Positions 17,397 through 27,750 of a stretch of 64,000 nt of DNA are shown here, one piece after another. The DNA comes from Streptomyces sp. ICC1 (GTDB lineage Bacteria; Actinomycetota; Actinomycetes; Streptomycetales; Streptomycetaceae), in the NCBI RefSeq assembly GCF_003287935.1, contig NZ_CP030287.1, forward strand, positions 3,376,267 through 3,440,266, written 5' to 3'. Positions within the stretch are counted from its first letter, which is position 1; each line of letters starts with the position of its first letter. The position numbers and the translations under genes were made by a program. Below the pieces are notes generated by a model, which saw only the letters and a list, made by a program, of their open reading frames with translations, ran no database searches and was not told where the DNA came from.

Positions 17397-17755
17397 CTGC
17401 TGCTCCTGATTGGCGTGAGATGAAAGAGGCGGGAATGCGCATCCCGTCGTGGAGCGCACGCATGAAAGGGATCAGAGCCGCCGGTGTGAAAGCCGGTCAA
17501 CGAAAGGCCCGCCGTGGCCGGAAAATGCGTCCCGGAGCCGGGAAATCATGCCGAGAACCTGCCGGGTGCGGCCGGTGACCGACGGGTTCTGCCCCGCTCC
17601 CGCCATGCCCGCGGATTCCGATTGCCATGGGCTTGCCATGCGGCCGCGCCGGTCCGTGCGCGGACCCGCCTCGACTCCTCCTTAAGCGGAAGCCAAGCCG
17701 CTGCCGCCATGCTCGAAGCGGTGAACTGTCTTTGTTCCAGGCCCAGGAGGGCAGC
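17397..17755. other. Divergent intergenic region
   Basis: This 359-bp region separates the minus-strand CreE-like gene from the plus-strand small ORF. It contains TTGCCATG twice (17622-17629 and 17633-17640, 11 bp apart) and CTTAAGCGGA at 17681-17690, which recurs before metK. No further coding sequence is convincing. Promoters for both directions should lie here. Confidence 0.5.
17681..17690. repeat. CTTAAGCGGA element, copy 1
   Basis: This 10-bp sequence is repeated exactly at 18002-18011. Copies lie 65 bp before the small ORF and 99 bp before metK. CTTAAG is uncommon in such GC-rich DNA, so a shared regulatory element is plausible. Confidence 0.35.
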
Positions 17756-17983
17756 ATGCGCAATCGAAAGTGGTGGGCCTTCATCGCCGGGCTGGGTGCC
17801 GTCGGCGGAGTGTGGGTGCCCCTCGCGCCCATGGACCGCGATGCGGCCTGGTCCGGTGAATGGGGTGCGGGCCGGCCCCCGATCCGGCCCGGCGGCGGCC
17901 CGCCGCCGGGCCATCCGGAGAAATGGGACAGCCTTCAGGAATTGTCCGAGGAGGAAAAGGAGATCTGGCGGCACCTGATCTGA
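17756..17983 (+). CDS. Small predicted membrane-anchored protein of unknown function
   Basis: The protein has 75 residues. A strong AGGAGG lies seven bases before the ATG. The first ~25 residues (basic RNRK, then hydrophobic to PLAP) look like an uncleaved signal anchor. A Gly/Pro-rich stretch follows ([15 protein letters not shown]), and the C-terminus is a charged helix ([15 protein letters not shown]). I do not recognise the family. It lies between the nitrite pair and metK and is co-directional with metK. It could be a small accessory membrane protein; a RiPP precursor is possible but no maturase is adjacent. Confidence 0.6.
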   Translation: MRNRKWWAFIAGLGAVGGVWVPLAPMDRDAAWSGEWGAGRPPIRPGGGPPPGHPEKWDSLQELSEEEKEIWRHLI

Positions 17984-18001
17984 CGGTTCACGCAAGCGGT
18001 G

Positions 18002-18011
18002 CTTAAGCGGA
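18002..18011. repeat. CTTAAGCGGA element, copy 2
   Basis: Exact second copy of the element at 17681. A further AAGCGG lies at 17994-17999. It falls in the 127-bp gap before metK. Confidence 0.35.
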
Positions 18012-18110
18012 CACCCACAAAGTCGCGGTCGGTGGGTCCGCCGTCCCGGTCCTGCCCGAGTGCTGTTGTCCGCTCTCGTCAGTCCGCCGCCGACTCGCAC
18101 TGGGAGTGCC

Positions 18111-19331
<1,221 letters not shown>

Positions 19332-19363
19332 CGGACCCGAAGACGAGACAGAGGCAGCTCCCC

Positions 19364-20329
19364 GTGAAGATCGCTCTCACCGGTTCGATCGCCGTAGACC
19401 ACCTGATGTCCTTCCCCGGCCGGTTCGCGGACCAGATCATCCTCGACCGGATGGACAAGGTCTCGCTCTCCTTCCTCGCCGACCACCTGGAGGTCCGGCG
19501 AGGGGGAGTGGCGGCCAACATCGCCTTCGGGCTCGGCTCGCTCGGCCTGCACCCCGTGCTGGTCGGCGCGGTCGGACCGGACTACGGCCCGGAGGCGGAG
19601 CGCCTCGTCTCCTTCGGCGTGGACACGGAATCCGTGCTGGTCAGCCAGGAGCTGCACACCGCACGCTTCGTCTGCACCACCGACGACGACCACAACCAGA
19701 TCGCCACCTTCTACGCGGGCGCCATGAGCGAGGCCCGCCGCATCGAGCTGGCCCCCGTCGCCCGCCGGGTCGGCGGACTCGACCTCGTGGTCGTCTCCCC
19801 GAACGACCCGGCGGCGATGCTCCGCCACACGGACGAGAGCCGGGCGCTCGGCATCCCGTTCGCCGCGGATCCCTCGCAGCAGCTCGCCCGGCTGGAGCCG
19901 GCCGAGGTCCGCGCCCTCGTGGACGGGGCCCGCTACCTGTTCACCAACGAGTACGAGAGCGCCCTGCTCCAGGAGAAGACCGGCTGGACCACCCCCCAGG
20001 TGCTCTCCCGCGTCGGCAGCTGGATCACCACCCACGGCGCCGACGGAGCGCGCATCGCCCGCGAGGACGAGTCCCCGATCTCCGTCCCGGCGGTCCCCAC
20101 CGCCGGGCCCGTCGAACCGACCGGCGCGGGCGACGCCTTCCGCGCGGGCTTCCTCGCGGGCACGGTCTGGGGCTGGAGCCCCGAAGGCGCCGCACGCCTG
20201 GGCTGCGCCCTGGCCACCGTCGTCCTCGCGACGGTCGGCACCCAGGAGTACGAGACCTCCCGCAGCGCCCTGCTGGAGCAGGTCGGCGGCACGTACGGGC
20301 AGGCCCAGTCCCCGGCGGGTGTGTCGTGA
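19364..20329 (+). CDS. adoK: Adenosine kinase, PfkB family
   Basis: The protein has 321 residues starting at GTG (KIALTGSIAVDHLMSFPGRF). This and the RGGVAANIAFGLG and FAADPSQQLARL segments closely match mycobacterial AdoK as I remember it. The PfkB anion-hole motif GAGDAFRAGF is near residue 255. It phosphorylates adenosine to AMP, removing the adenosine released when S-adenosylhomocysteine is hydrolysed. It overlaps the next gene by GTGA. With metK and metH it closes most of the SAM cycle; S-adenosylhomocysteinase is not in the window. Confidence 0.88.
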   Translation: MKIALTGSIAVDHLMSFPGRFADQIILDRMDKVSLSFLADHLEVRRGGVAANIAFGLGSLGLHPVLVGAVGPDYGPEAERLVSFGVDTESVLVSQELHTARFVCTTDDDHNQIATFYAGAMSEARRIELAPVARRVGGLDLVVVSPNDPAAMLRHTDESRALGIPFAADPSQQLARLEPAEVRALVDGARYLFTNEYESALLQEKTGWTTPQVLSRVGSWITTHGADGARIAREDESPISVPAVPTAGPVEPTGAGDAFRAGFLAGTVWGWSPEGAARLGCALATVVLATVGTQEYETSRSALLEQVGGTYGQAQSPAGVS

Positions 20330-23300
20330 CCCGCGACCAGACCTCCCGGGTCGCCGCCCTGCGCGAGGCGCTGGCCTCGCGGGTGGTGGTGGCCGACGGG
20401 GCGATGGGGACGATGCTGCAGGCGCAGGATCCGACGATGGAGGATTTCGAGCAGCTCGAGGGCTGTAACGAGATCTTGAACGTGACGCGTCCGGACATCG
20501 TGGCGAATGTGCACCGGGAGTACTTCGCGGTGGGTGTCGACTGTGTGGAGACGAACACGTTCGGCACGAACCATGCGGCGCTGGCCGAGTACGACATCGC
20601 GGACCGGAATCTGGAGCTGTCGGTGGCGGGCGCGCGGATCGCGCGTGAGGTCGCGGACGAGTTCACGGCTTCGACGGGGCAGCAGCGCTGGGTCCTGGGC
20701 TCGATGGGTCCGGGCACGAAGCTCCCCACGCTGGGTCACATCGACTACGCGACGATCCGTGATGCGTATCAGGTGAATGCGGAGGGCCTGATCACGGGCG
20801 GCGCGGACGCACTGCTCGTGGAGACGACCCAGGACCTGCTGCAGACGAAGTCCTCGATCGTCGGCGCTCGCCGCGCGATGGAGGCGCTGGGTGTCTCCGT
20901 TCCGCTGATCTGCTCGGTGACGGTGGAGACGACCGGCACGATGCTGCTGGGCTCGGAGATCGGTGCGGCGCTCACGGCGCTGGAGCCGCTCGGCATCGAC
21001 ATGATCGGTCTGAACTGCGCGACGGGTCCGGCGGAGATGAGCGAGCACCTTCGCTACCTCGCCCGGAACTCACGCATCCCGCTCTCCTGCATGCCCAACG
21101 CCGGCCTGCCCGTCCTGGGCAAGAACGGGGCGCACTACCCGCTGTCGGCAGCCGAGCTGGCCGATGCGCAGGAGACCTTCGTCCGCGAGTACGGGCTGTC
21201 CCTGGTGGGTGGCTGCTGCGGAACGACGCCGGAGCACCTGCGCCAGGTCGTGGAACGCGTCCGTGAGCTGAGCCCTGCGGTGCGGGATCCGCGTCCGGAG
21301 CCGGGTGCTTCCTCGCTGTATCAGACGGTGCCGTTCCGGCAGGACATCTCGTACATGGCGATCGGCGAACGCACGAACGCCAACGGGTCGAAGAAGTTCC
21401 GCGAGGCCATGCTGGACGCCCGCTGGGACGACTGCGTGGAAATGGTCCGCGATCAGATCCGCGAGGGCGCGCACATGCTCGACCTGTGCGTGGACTACGT
21501 CGGGCGCGACGGCGTCGCCGACATGCAGGAGCTGGCCGGCCGTTTCGCTACGGCTTCGACGTTGCCGATCGTGCTGGACTCGACTGAGGTTCCGGTGCTG
21601 CGGGCGGGTCTGGAGAAGATCGGCGGCCGTGCGGTCATCAACTCGGTGAACTACGAGGACGGGGATGGTCCCGACTCCCGCTTCGCGAAGGTGACCCGTC
21701 TTGCTCAGGAGCATGGTGCCGCGCTGATCGCGCTGACCATCGACGAGGAGGGCCAGGCCCGCACCGTCGAGCACAAGGTCGCCATCGCCGAGCGCCTCAT
21801 CGAGGACCTGACGGGCAACTGGGGAATCCACGAGTCGGACATCCCCTCCCTCGCGCCCGCCCGCAGACCCGAACTGCCGCCCGTGCACGGCGCGGTCATC
21901 TGCGTCGCGGCGCCGTGCCTGGTCGTCTCGCCCGAGCACGGCCAGCTCACCGGGCGCGGCATCGACGGCGTCTACCGCAACGGGCGCCGGCTGCTGTCCC
22001 GCTGCGTGCTGCGCGTCGCCGGCCGGGACCCGGTCGCCGTGCAGGGGCGCAGCCTCGGCGCGGACCGGGCCGCCTTCACCGCGACAGTCCGCACCGGAGC
22101 CGAGGCCGGGCCCGATCCGGACGTCGGCGTGGAGCGGGTCCGCCACGCGGACGGCACCGAGCGGATCACCCTGCGCAGCTTCACCGTCCGGCTGCTGCGG
22201 ATCTCCGTGGAGGTTCTGCTAGGCACCGACCTGGCGGAGCTGGCCGACGTGGCCGCCGGCCGGGCCGGTCCGGAGCTGCCCGCCGGGGTGCACGCAGCCG
22301 GGCTGCGCTGGACCAGCGGCGAGGCCCAGGCCGTCACCGCGGCCGAGCCGCCCCCGGACGACGCGCTGGCCTCGGCCGGACTGCTGCGCTGGCAGCTCGA
22401 ACTGCGCCCCGGGGAGTCCCGCACCATCGAACTGCGGACCACCGGGGACCGAGGCGCACGGGCTCCCGCCGGGCACGTGGCCAATCCACTGGCCGAAGAC
22501 GCCCGCGCCGAGGGAGACGACCCGAGGGTCGGGGCGTGGCTGCGCACCGGCGTCCAGGACCTGGGCGCGCTCCTGCTCCGGGACCCCGAAGTACCGGCCG
22601 ACGCCTACGCGGCTGCCGGGGTGCCGTGGCGGCTCGGACTGGCCCCGGCGGAGTCCCTCTGGGCCGCCCGCATGGCCCTCCCGCTCGGCACCGGGCTGGC
22701 CGCCGCGACCCTGCGGGTGCTCGGCCGCACCCAGACCGGCGGCCGCGGGGCCGACGCCGGGAAGATCCCGGGACCGTTGCGCGGGGCCGGGCCGCAGCTG
22801 CCCCCGGGCTGCACCGGGACCGAGGCGACGCTCGCCTTTCCGGTGGTGCTCGCCGAAGCCCGGCGCTGGGGGATGCCCGAGGAGGAGGTGGCCCGGCTGC
22901 TTCCGGCCGCCGAGCGGTGCCTGGAGTGGCTGCGGGGCGCCCTCGGGGAGGACGGCTTCCTCGCCGACCCCGACCCGGGGCCGCGCCGCTGCGAGACCCA
23001 GGCCCACGCCCATCGGGCCGCGCTGCTCGGAGCCGACCTGCTCGCCGGGTGCGGGCGGCCCGGAGCCGAGGAGTGGCGGGAGAGGGCGGCCGCCCTGCGG
23101 GAACGCTTCGCAGCCCGGTTCTGGGTCGACGGCCCCGACGGCGGCAGGCCCGCGGCGGCCCTGCATCCCGACGGGCGGCCGCTGCCCCGGCTGACGGGGG
23201 CCGCCGCGCACCTCCTCGACACCGGGCTGCTCGGGGGCGGCCGGCTCGCGCCGGGACTGCTCGACCGGGTCCGCACCGAACAGCTGGCGCGGCTGCTCGG

Positions 23301-23808
23301 AGCCCCCGGCATGGACTCCGGGTGGGGGCTGCGGAGCATGGCGGTCCGCGAGCCGGGGCACAACCCGTTCGGGTACCGCTCGGGCGCGGTGCGTCCGTAC
23401 GAGAGCGCGGTCGCGGTGGCCGGACTGGCCCAGGCCGGCTTCGAGAAGGAGGCCACCGGGCTGCTCCGGGGCCTGCTGGACGCCGCGGAGGGCTTCGGGT
23501 ACCGCCTCCCGGAGATGTACGCGGCCGAGCAGCGCACCGCGGGCAGTGCTCCGGTTCCGCATCCGGCCGCCTGCCGTCCGGCGGCGGTCGCGGCCGCCGC
23601 AGGGATCCACGTCCTGACCGCCCTGGCCGGAATCCGCCCGGACGCCCCGGCGGGCACGGTCGCCCTCAACCCGCTCCCCGGCGCCCCGCTCGGCGAGCTC
23701 CGCCTCTCCGGGCTGCGGGTCTCGGGCGAGCCCTTCGCCGTCCGGATCAGCCGGCTGGGACTCGGCATGGTGGAGGAGGCGGCCGATGCGCTCCAGCTGG
23801 GCGGTTAG
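20326..23808 (+). CDS. Chimeric ORF: truncated methionine synthase (MetH) fused to a glycogen-debranching-like protein
   Basis: The ORF is 1160 codons. Residues 1-505 are cobalamin-dependent methionine synthase: the homocysteine domain with zinc ligand segments NCATG and GGCCGTTPEH, then the folate domain starting GERTNANGSKKF. MetH stops inside the folate barrel at GIHESDI (about nt 21842). The B12-binding and activation domains are absent, so methionine synthesis is not expected. Residues ~520-1160 are a different protein. LVVSPEHGQLTGRGIDGVYRNGRRLL is the N-terminal domain of glycogen-debranching/amylo-alpha-1,6-glucosidase-like proteins, followed by an (alpha/alpha)6-barrel-like region with NPFGYRSGAVRPYESA. 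These are separate genes in other Streptomyces. The reading frame is open across the join. Confidence 0.85.
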   Translation: MTRDQTSRVAALREALASRVVVADGAMGTMLQAQDPTMEDFEQLEGCNEILNVTRPDIVANVHREYFAVGVDCVETNTFGTNHAALAEYDIADRNLELSVAGARIAREVADEFTASTGQQRWVLGSMGPGTKLPTLGHIDYATIRDAYQVNAEGLITGGADALLVETTQDLLQTKSSIVGARRAMEALGVSVPLICSVTVETTGTMLLGSEIGAALTALEPLGIDMIGLNCATGPAEMSEHLRYLARNSRIPLSCMPNAGLPVLGKNGAHYPLSAAELADAQETFVREYGLSLVGGCCGTTPEHLRQVVERVRELSPAVRDPRPEPGASSLYQTVPFRQDISYMAIGERTNANGSKKFREAMLDARWDDCVEMVRDQIREGAHMLDLCVDYVGRDGVADMQELAGRFATASTLPIVLDSTEVPVLRAGLEKIGGRAVINSVNYEDGDGPDSRFAKVTRLAQEHGAALIALTIDEEGQARTVEHKVAIAERLIEDLTGNWGIHESDIPSLAPARRPELPPVHGAVICVAAPCLVVSPEHGQLTGRGIDGVYRNGRRLLSRCVLRVAGRDPVAVQGRSLGADRAAFTATVRTGAEAGPDPDVGVERVRHADGTERITLRSFTVRLLRISVEVLLGTDLAELADVAAGRAGPELPAGVHAAGLRWTSGEAQAVTAAEPPPDDALASAGLLRWQLELRPGESRTIELRTTGDRGARAPAGHVANPLAEDARAEGDDPRVGAWLRTGVQDLGALLLRDPEVPADAYAAAGVPWRLGLAPAESLWAARMALPLGTGLAAATLRVLGRTQTGGRGADAGKIPGPLRGAGPQLPPGCTGTEATLAFPVVLAEARRWGMPEEEVARLLPAAERCLEWLRGALGEDGFLADPDPGPRRCETQAHAHRAALLGADLLAGCGRPGAEEWRERAAALRERFAARFWVDGPDGGRPAAALHPDGRPLPRLTGAAAHLLDTGLLGGGRLAPGLLDRVRTEQLARLLGAPGMDSGWGLRSMAVREPGHNPFGYRSGAVRPYESAVAVAGLAQAGFEKEATGLLRGLLDAAEGFGYRLPEMYAAEQRTAGSAPVPHPAACRPAAVAAAAGIHVLTALAGIRPDAPAGTVALNPLPGAPLGELRLSGLRVSGEPFAVRISRLGLGMVEEAADALQLGG

Positions 23809-23903
23809 ACCGCCTCTTTCCGGTCCGGGGCCGTTCGTTCCGGTCCGGGGGACGGGCCGCGGCTTCCGGTTCAGTGGTCCGAGGATCACCAAAGCTCTGT
23901 TTA

Positions 23904-23925
23904 TCGTCAGGCAGACGACTATGAT
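23904..23925 (+). promoter_or_regulatory. Leaderless-type promoter with dyad for the NUDIX regulator
   Basis: TATGAT at 23920-23925 lies seven bases before the ATG, as in leaderless transcripts. The dyad TCGTC-aggca-GACGA (23904-23918) sits just upstream and could be an operator. Confidence 0.45.
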
Positions 23926-23931
23926 CGCGGC

Positions 23932-24678
23932 ATGTCGCCCTACGACCCGTCGGCCTTCCCGCCCTTCGCCGTCACCGTCGACCTGGTCGTGCTCACCGTG
24001 CGGCGCCACGCGCTCTGCGCGCTGGTGGTCCGGCGGGGTGAGCAGCCCTTCCAGGGTCGCTGGGCGCTGCCCGGCGGATTCGTGCGGGGCGATGAGGACC
24101 TGGCAGCGGCCGCGGCCCGCGAGCTGTCCGAGGAGACGGGCCTGTGCGCCCACGACCCGGCCGCTCCTGACGTGGGCAACGGGGCGCATCTCGAACAGCT
24201 GGCGACCTACGGCGATCCGAAGCGTGATCCGCGCATGCGCGTGGTCAGCGTGGCGCACCTGGTGCTGGCTCCGGACCTGCCCGCACCCCGGGCCGGCGGC
24301 GATGCCAACAGTGCGCGCTGGGCCCCCGTCGACGAGCTCCTCTCCGCCGCCGGGCAGGCCGGCGCCGGACTCGCCTTCGACCACGAGCGGATCCTCGCGG
24401 ACGGGGTGGAGCGGGCCCGCTCGAAGATCGAGTACTCCTCCCTGGCCACCGCCTTCTGCCCGCCCGAGTTCACCGTCGGCGAGTTGCGGCGGGTCTACGA
24501 AGCGGTCTGGGGCGTCGCCCTGGATCCGCGCAACTTCCACCGCAAGGTCACCGGCACCCCCGGGTTCCTGGTTCCGGCCGGGGGGACGACGACCCGTCAG
24601 GGCGGTCGGCCCGCCCAGCTGTTCCGTGCGGGCGGGGCCACCCTGCTCAACCCGCCGATGCTGCGCCCCGAAGTCTGA
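23932..24678 (+). CDS. NUDIX-domain transcriptional regulator (NrtR-like)
   Basis: The protein has 248 residues. The N-terminal half is a NUDIX fold: the segment GGFVRGDEDLAAAAARELSEETG carries the Nudix box pattern. The C-terminal ~90 residues (EFTVGELRRVYEAVWG, NFHRKVTGTPGFL) are the winged helix seen in NrtR-type regulators of NAD metabolism. NrtR proteins bind ADP-ribose through the NUDIX domain and usually have lost hydrolase activity. The target is unknown; the divergent or adjacent genes do not look like NAD biosynthesis. A plain ADP-ribose hydrolase is the alternative. Confidence 0.85.
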   Translation: MSPYDPSAFPPFAVTVDLVVLTVRRHALCALVVRRGEQPFQGRWALPGGFVRGDEDLAAAAARELSEETGLCAHDPAAPDVGNGAHLEQLATYGDPKRDPRMRVVSVAHLVLAPDLPAPRAGGDANSARWAPVDELLSAAGQAGAGLAFDHERILADGVERARSKIEYSSLATAFCPPEFTVGELRRVYEAVWGVALDPRNFHRKVTGTPGFLVPAGGTTTRQGGRPAQLFRAGGATLLNPPMLRPEV

Positions 24679-24824
24679 CGCGTCGGCTCCCGGGCGGGAT
24701 TCCGGGGCGGGGGCGACACGGGCGAGCCCCGGCAGCAGGTGCGCCGAAAATCGGACATATTGCGTTATCTTGTTAGCGGTATTCATCCTGCCGCAGAGCG
24801 GTCTCACCCCCCGCGAGAGAAGCG

Positions 24825-26657
24825 ATGCTCCAGGCCATCGGACTCACCAGCATCCCCCGTCGAAACCTCCCGCCCCTCGTGGACGACCTCACCTTCGAGG
24901 CCCGCCCCGGGAGCGTGACCGCACTGCTCGGCGACCCCGGCTCGGGCAAGACCGCCGCGCTGCGGCTCATGCTCGAACTCGAACCCGGCCGTGGAGTCAC
25001 CTACTTCCGCGGGCGCCCCCTGCATCAAATCCCGCATCCGGGCCGCGAAGTGGGCGTACTCCTCGGCGACCTGCCCGGCAACCCGTCGCGCACCGTCCGC
25101 GGCCAGCTGCGGATGCTCTGCGCCGCCGCCGGGGTGCCGGCCACCCGGGCCGACACCATGCTGGAGGTCGTCGGCGTCGAGGGTCTGCGTCACGAGCGGC
25201 TCGGTTCGCTCTCGCTCGGCATGGAGCGCCGGGTCGCCCTGGCCGCCGCGCTGCTCGCCGACCCGTGCACGCTGCTCCTCGACGAGCCCGCCGCCGGGCT
25301 CTCGCCCCGCGAACGGAGCTGGCTGTACGGGCTGCTGCGCGGCCATGCCGCCCTCGGCGGCGCGGTGCTCTTCACCACCGACGACGCCAAGGAGGCCGCG
25401 CGCAACGCGGACCGGGTGGTCAGCATCGAGGCGGGCCGGCTCGTCGCCGATCAGGACGCCGCCGACTTCGCCCGGACCCGGTTGCGGCCGCGGGTGGCCG
25501 TTCGCACCCCGCACGCCGCCCGGCTGGCCGACGTACTGGGTCGCGAGGCGCGGGCGGCCCAGCGAGCGGTGGAGATCGTCGAAGAGAGCGGCAGCCGTCT
25601 GTCCGTGTACGGGAGCAACTGCGCCGAAGTCGGCGAGGCGGCCTTCCGGAACGGAGTGCTGGTGCACCAACTCGCCGACGAGACCGGCGACGCCGGCACG
25701 CCGCCGTCGCTGCCGCGCGCCCGCGCCGCATCCGGGGCCGGGATCGGGGCAGGGGTCGGGGCTGAGGGTGCCGGTGCCGACGGGGCGGCCGCCGGGCACG
25801 GGCGCGGGGACGAGGGCGGCCGCGACCGCCCACGCCGGGGCCGGGCCGCTCACTCCGGCAGACCCGTTTCCTCCGTGCGCCGGCTCGGTGGCCCGCTGCG
25901 GCCCCTGCGCTACGAACTGCACCGGGTCTTCGGCACGGCCACCCCCGTCCTCACCGCCGCCCTCGTCGTCGCCGTCTCGGTCGTCACGGCGCTGGTGCTG
26001 GCCCGGGCGGGTCACACCGGGCAGAACCGCCTGCTCGCCGCCTGGCCGGAGTTGCTCCCCCTGCCGCCCGCGGCCCTGGGGGCGGGACTGCTCGGCGCCC
26101 TGGCCTTCGGCGAGGAGTACCGCTACCCCGCGCTCGCCGCCGACCGAGGCACCGTCCCGCGCCGGCTCGGGCTGCTCACCGCGAAGCTCGGCGTCAGCGC
26201 CGCCCTCGCGCTGCTGTTCGGAGCCCTCGCCGTGACCGCCGACGCCGCCGCCCTGGCGCTGGTCTTCGGCGGCGGCCCGCTGCGCACCCCGGCGGAGTGG
26301 GTGGCCCCGGGCGCGAGTTGGGCGGGCCTGCTGATCGGCTGCGCCTGGTCCGGCGTCCTGGCCTCGGGCGTCTTCCGGTCCGCCGCGGCAGGCCTGGCCG
26401 CGGTGCTCGCCGTACCGGTGATGGTCGTACCCCTGGTGCGCAAGGCCCTGGACGGCCCGTCCGCGTACCCGGTGACCGGGCTCGCGGAAAGGCTGCGCGG
26501 CCTCGCCTGGGCGCAGTGGCCCCCGGAGGCCGACCGCCTGGTGCTCGGGGCGCTCCGGGTGATGGCCCAACCGGTCGGCACCGCACTGGTGTTGTCGCTG
26601 ATGGTCCTGTTGTGCGCCTATGGGTTCACAGGACTGCGCGGCCGCGTTCGTTTGTGA
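24825..26657 (+). CDS. ABC transporter, fused ATPase and membrane domains
   Basis: The protein has 610 residues. The ATPase half has Walker A GDPGSGKT (36-43), signature LSLGMERR (~128, a variant of LSGGQ) and Walker B CTLLLDEP (~150). After a Gly/Ala-rich linker (~300-345), about six hydrophobic helices form an ABC-2-like membrane domain ending FTGLRGRVRL. Fusion in this order fits small-molecule or lipid exporters. It sits upstream of whiH, as in other Streptomyces from memory. An AT-rich patch at 24750-24785 is the likely promoter. The substrate is unknown. Confidence 0.85.
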   Translation: MLQAIGLTSIPRRNLPPLVDDLTFEARPGSVTALLGDPGSGKTAALRLMLELEPGRGVTYFRGRPLHQIPHPGREVGVLLGDLPGNPSRTVRGQLRMLCAAAGVPATRADTMLEVVGVEGLRHERLGSLSLGMERRVALAAALLADPCTLLLDEPAAGLSPRERSWLYGLLRGHAALGGAVLFTTDDAKEAARNADRVVSIEAGRLVADQDAADFARTRLRPRVAVRTPHAARLADVLGREARAAQRAVEIVEESGSRLSVYGSNCAEVGEAAFRNGVLVHQLADETGDAGTPPSLPRARAASGAGIGAGVGAEGAGADGAAAGHGRGDEGGRDRPRRGRAAHSGRPVSSVRRLGGPLRPLRYELHRVFGTATPVLTAALVVAVSVVTALVLARAGHTGQNRLLAAWPELLPLPPAALGAGLLGALAFGEEYRYPALAADRGTVPRRLGLLTAKLGVSAALALLFGALAVTADAAALALVFGGGPLRTPAEWVAPGASWAGLLIGCAWSGVLASGVFRSAAAGLAAVLAVPVMVVPLVRKALDGPSAYPVTGLAERLRGLAWAQWPPEADRLVLGALRVMAQPVGTALVLSLMVLLCAYGFTGLRGRVRL

Positions 26658-26745
26658 GGGATCGTTGGTGATCGTTCCGGTGCCGGAGGACACCCCAACG
26701 GGACCGTTGCGGTCCACATCGGGAGCCCCGGATCGCAACTCCCCG

Positions 26746-26770
26746 TAAAAGGCCCGGTTCTTTACGATAA
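26746..26770 (+). promoter_or_regulatory. WhiG-like promoter upstream of whiH
   Basis: TAAA (26746-26749) and TACGATAA (26763-26770) resemble the sigma-WhiG pattern TAAA and GCCGATAA. The 13-bp spacer is shorter than the expected 15-16 bp. whiH is a known sigma-WhiG target. Confidence 0.4.
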
Positions 26771-26862
26771 GTCGTCAATTGCGTAGGTGGCACCGATCAC
26801 CCTTTCGTGTGCTTTTCACCAAAGACCTCAAGGGACATGGAGGCACGGCCGACAAAGGATTC

Positions 26863-27750
26863 GTGAGTACCCTTGCGCACACCATGATGACCGCCGCCCG
26901 CCACGCCGATTCCGGCCTCGCCGGCCCGGGCGAACTCGACCGCTACCCCTACCCGGAGGCCTCCGGGGCCGACCGTGTGGGAGTGCCCCACTGGGACGGA
27001 TCCGACGTCGAGTTGAGCCGCGTCGGCCGCCGCGCGGCAGGCAGCCGCGGCCGCGGACTGCACGGCCAACTCGTCCAGCAGCTCGGCCAGATGATCGTTT
27101 CCGGTGACCTCGGTGCGGACCGCCCCCTGGTCCCCGAGGAGATCGGCCAGCGCTTCGAGGTCTCCCGCACGGTCGTCCGCGAATCGCTGCGGGTCCTGGA
27201 GGCCAAGGGCCTCGTCAGCGCCCGCCCCAACGTCGGCACCCGGGTCCGTCCGGTCGCCGACTGGAACCTGCTCGACCCCGACATCATCGAGTGGCGCGCC
27301 TTCGGCCCGCAGCGCGACGACCAGCGCCGCGAACTGGGCGAACTGCGCTGGACCATCGAGCCGCTCGCCGCACGCCTCGCCGCCGGCCACGGCCGCCCGG
27401 ACATCCAGCAGCGCCTCGCCGACATGGTCGAGATCATGGGCCACGCGCTCGGCCAGGGTGACTCGATCACCTTCGCGCGCGCCGATCACGAGTTCCACGC
27501 GCTCCTCATCCAGGTCGCGGGCAACCGCATGCTGGAGCACCTCTCCAGCATCGTCTCCTCCGCCCTCCAGGTGTCCGGCAGTCCCATCATCGCCTGCGAC
27601 CGGCCCAGCGAGACCTGCGTCGCGCACCACGCGCGCATGGTCGAGGCCATCGCCGCCGGTGACGCGATCGGCGCGGAGAACGCCATGCGCCAGCTCCTGA
27701 CGGTCCATCCGGAGGTCGAGCGCGTGGTCCCCGCCCCGCGCGAGCACTGA
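26863..27750 (+). CDS. whiH: Sporulation regulator WhiH (GntR/FadR family)
   Basis: The protein has 295 residues from the GTG preceded by AAAGGA, and this length matches WhiH. An N-terminal tail of ~60 residues is followed by a GntR winged helix (LHGQLVQQLGQMIVSGDL, then EEIGQRFEVSRTVVRESLRVLE) and an FCD-type ligand domain with ADHEFHALLIQVAGN and HHARMVEAI, which supply metal-ligand histidines and acidic residues. WhiH controls septation in aerial hyphae and represses its own gene. It lies immediately upstream of hrdB, as in Streptomyces coelicolor from memory, which supports the symbol. Confidence 0.88.
   Translation: MSTLAHTMMTAARHADSGLAGPGELDRYPYPEASGADRVGVPHWDGSDVELSRVGRRAAGSRGRGLHGQLVQQLGQMIVSGDLGADRPLVPEEIGQRFEVSRTVVRESLRVLEAKGLVSARPNVGTRVRPVADWNLLDPDIIEWRAFGPQRDDQRRELGELRWTIEPLAARLAAGHGRPDIQQRLADMVEIMGHALGQGDSITFARADHEFHALLIQVAGNRMLEHLSSIVSSALQVSGSPIIACDRPSETCVAHHARMVEAIAAGDAIGAENAMRQLLTVHPEVERVVPAPREH

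Noticed and set aside
14017..17463. A single 1148-codon minus-strand reading frame across both the lyase and the flavoenzyme
   Set aside because: Only its last 471 codons read as a lyase. The rest is an Arg/Pro-rich shadow of the flavoenzyme in another frame. The lyase starts at 15432.
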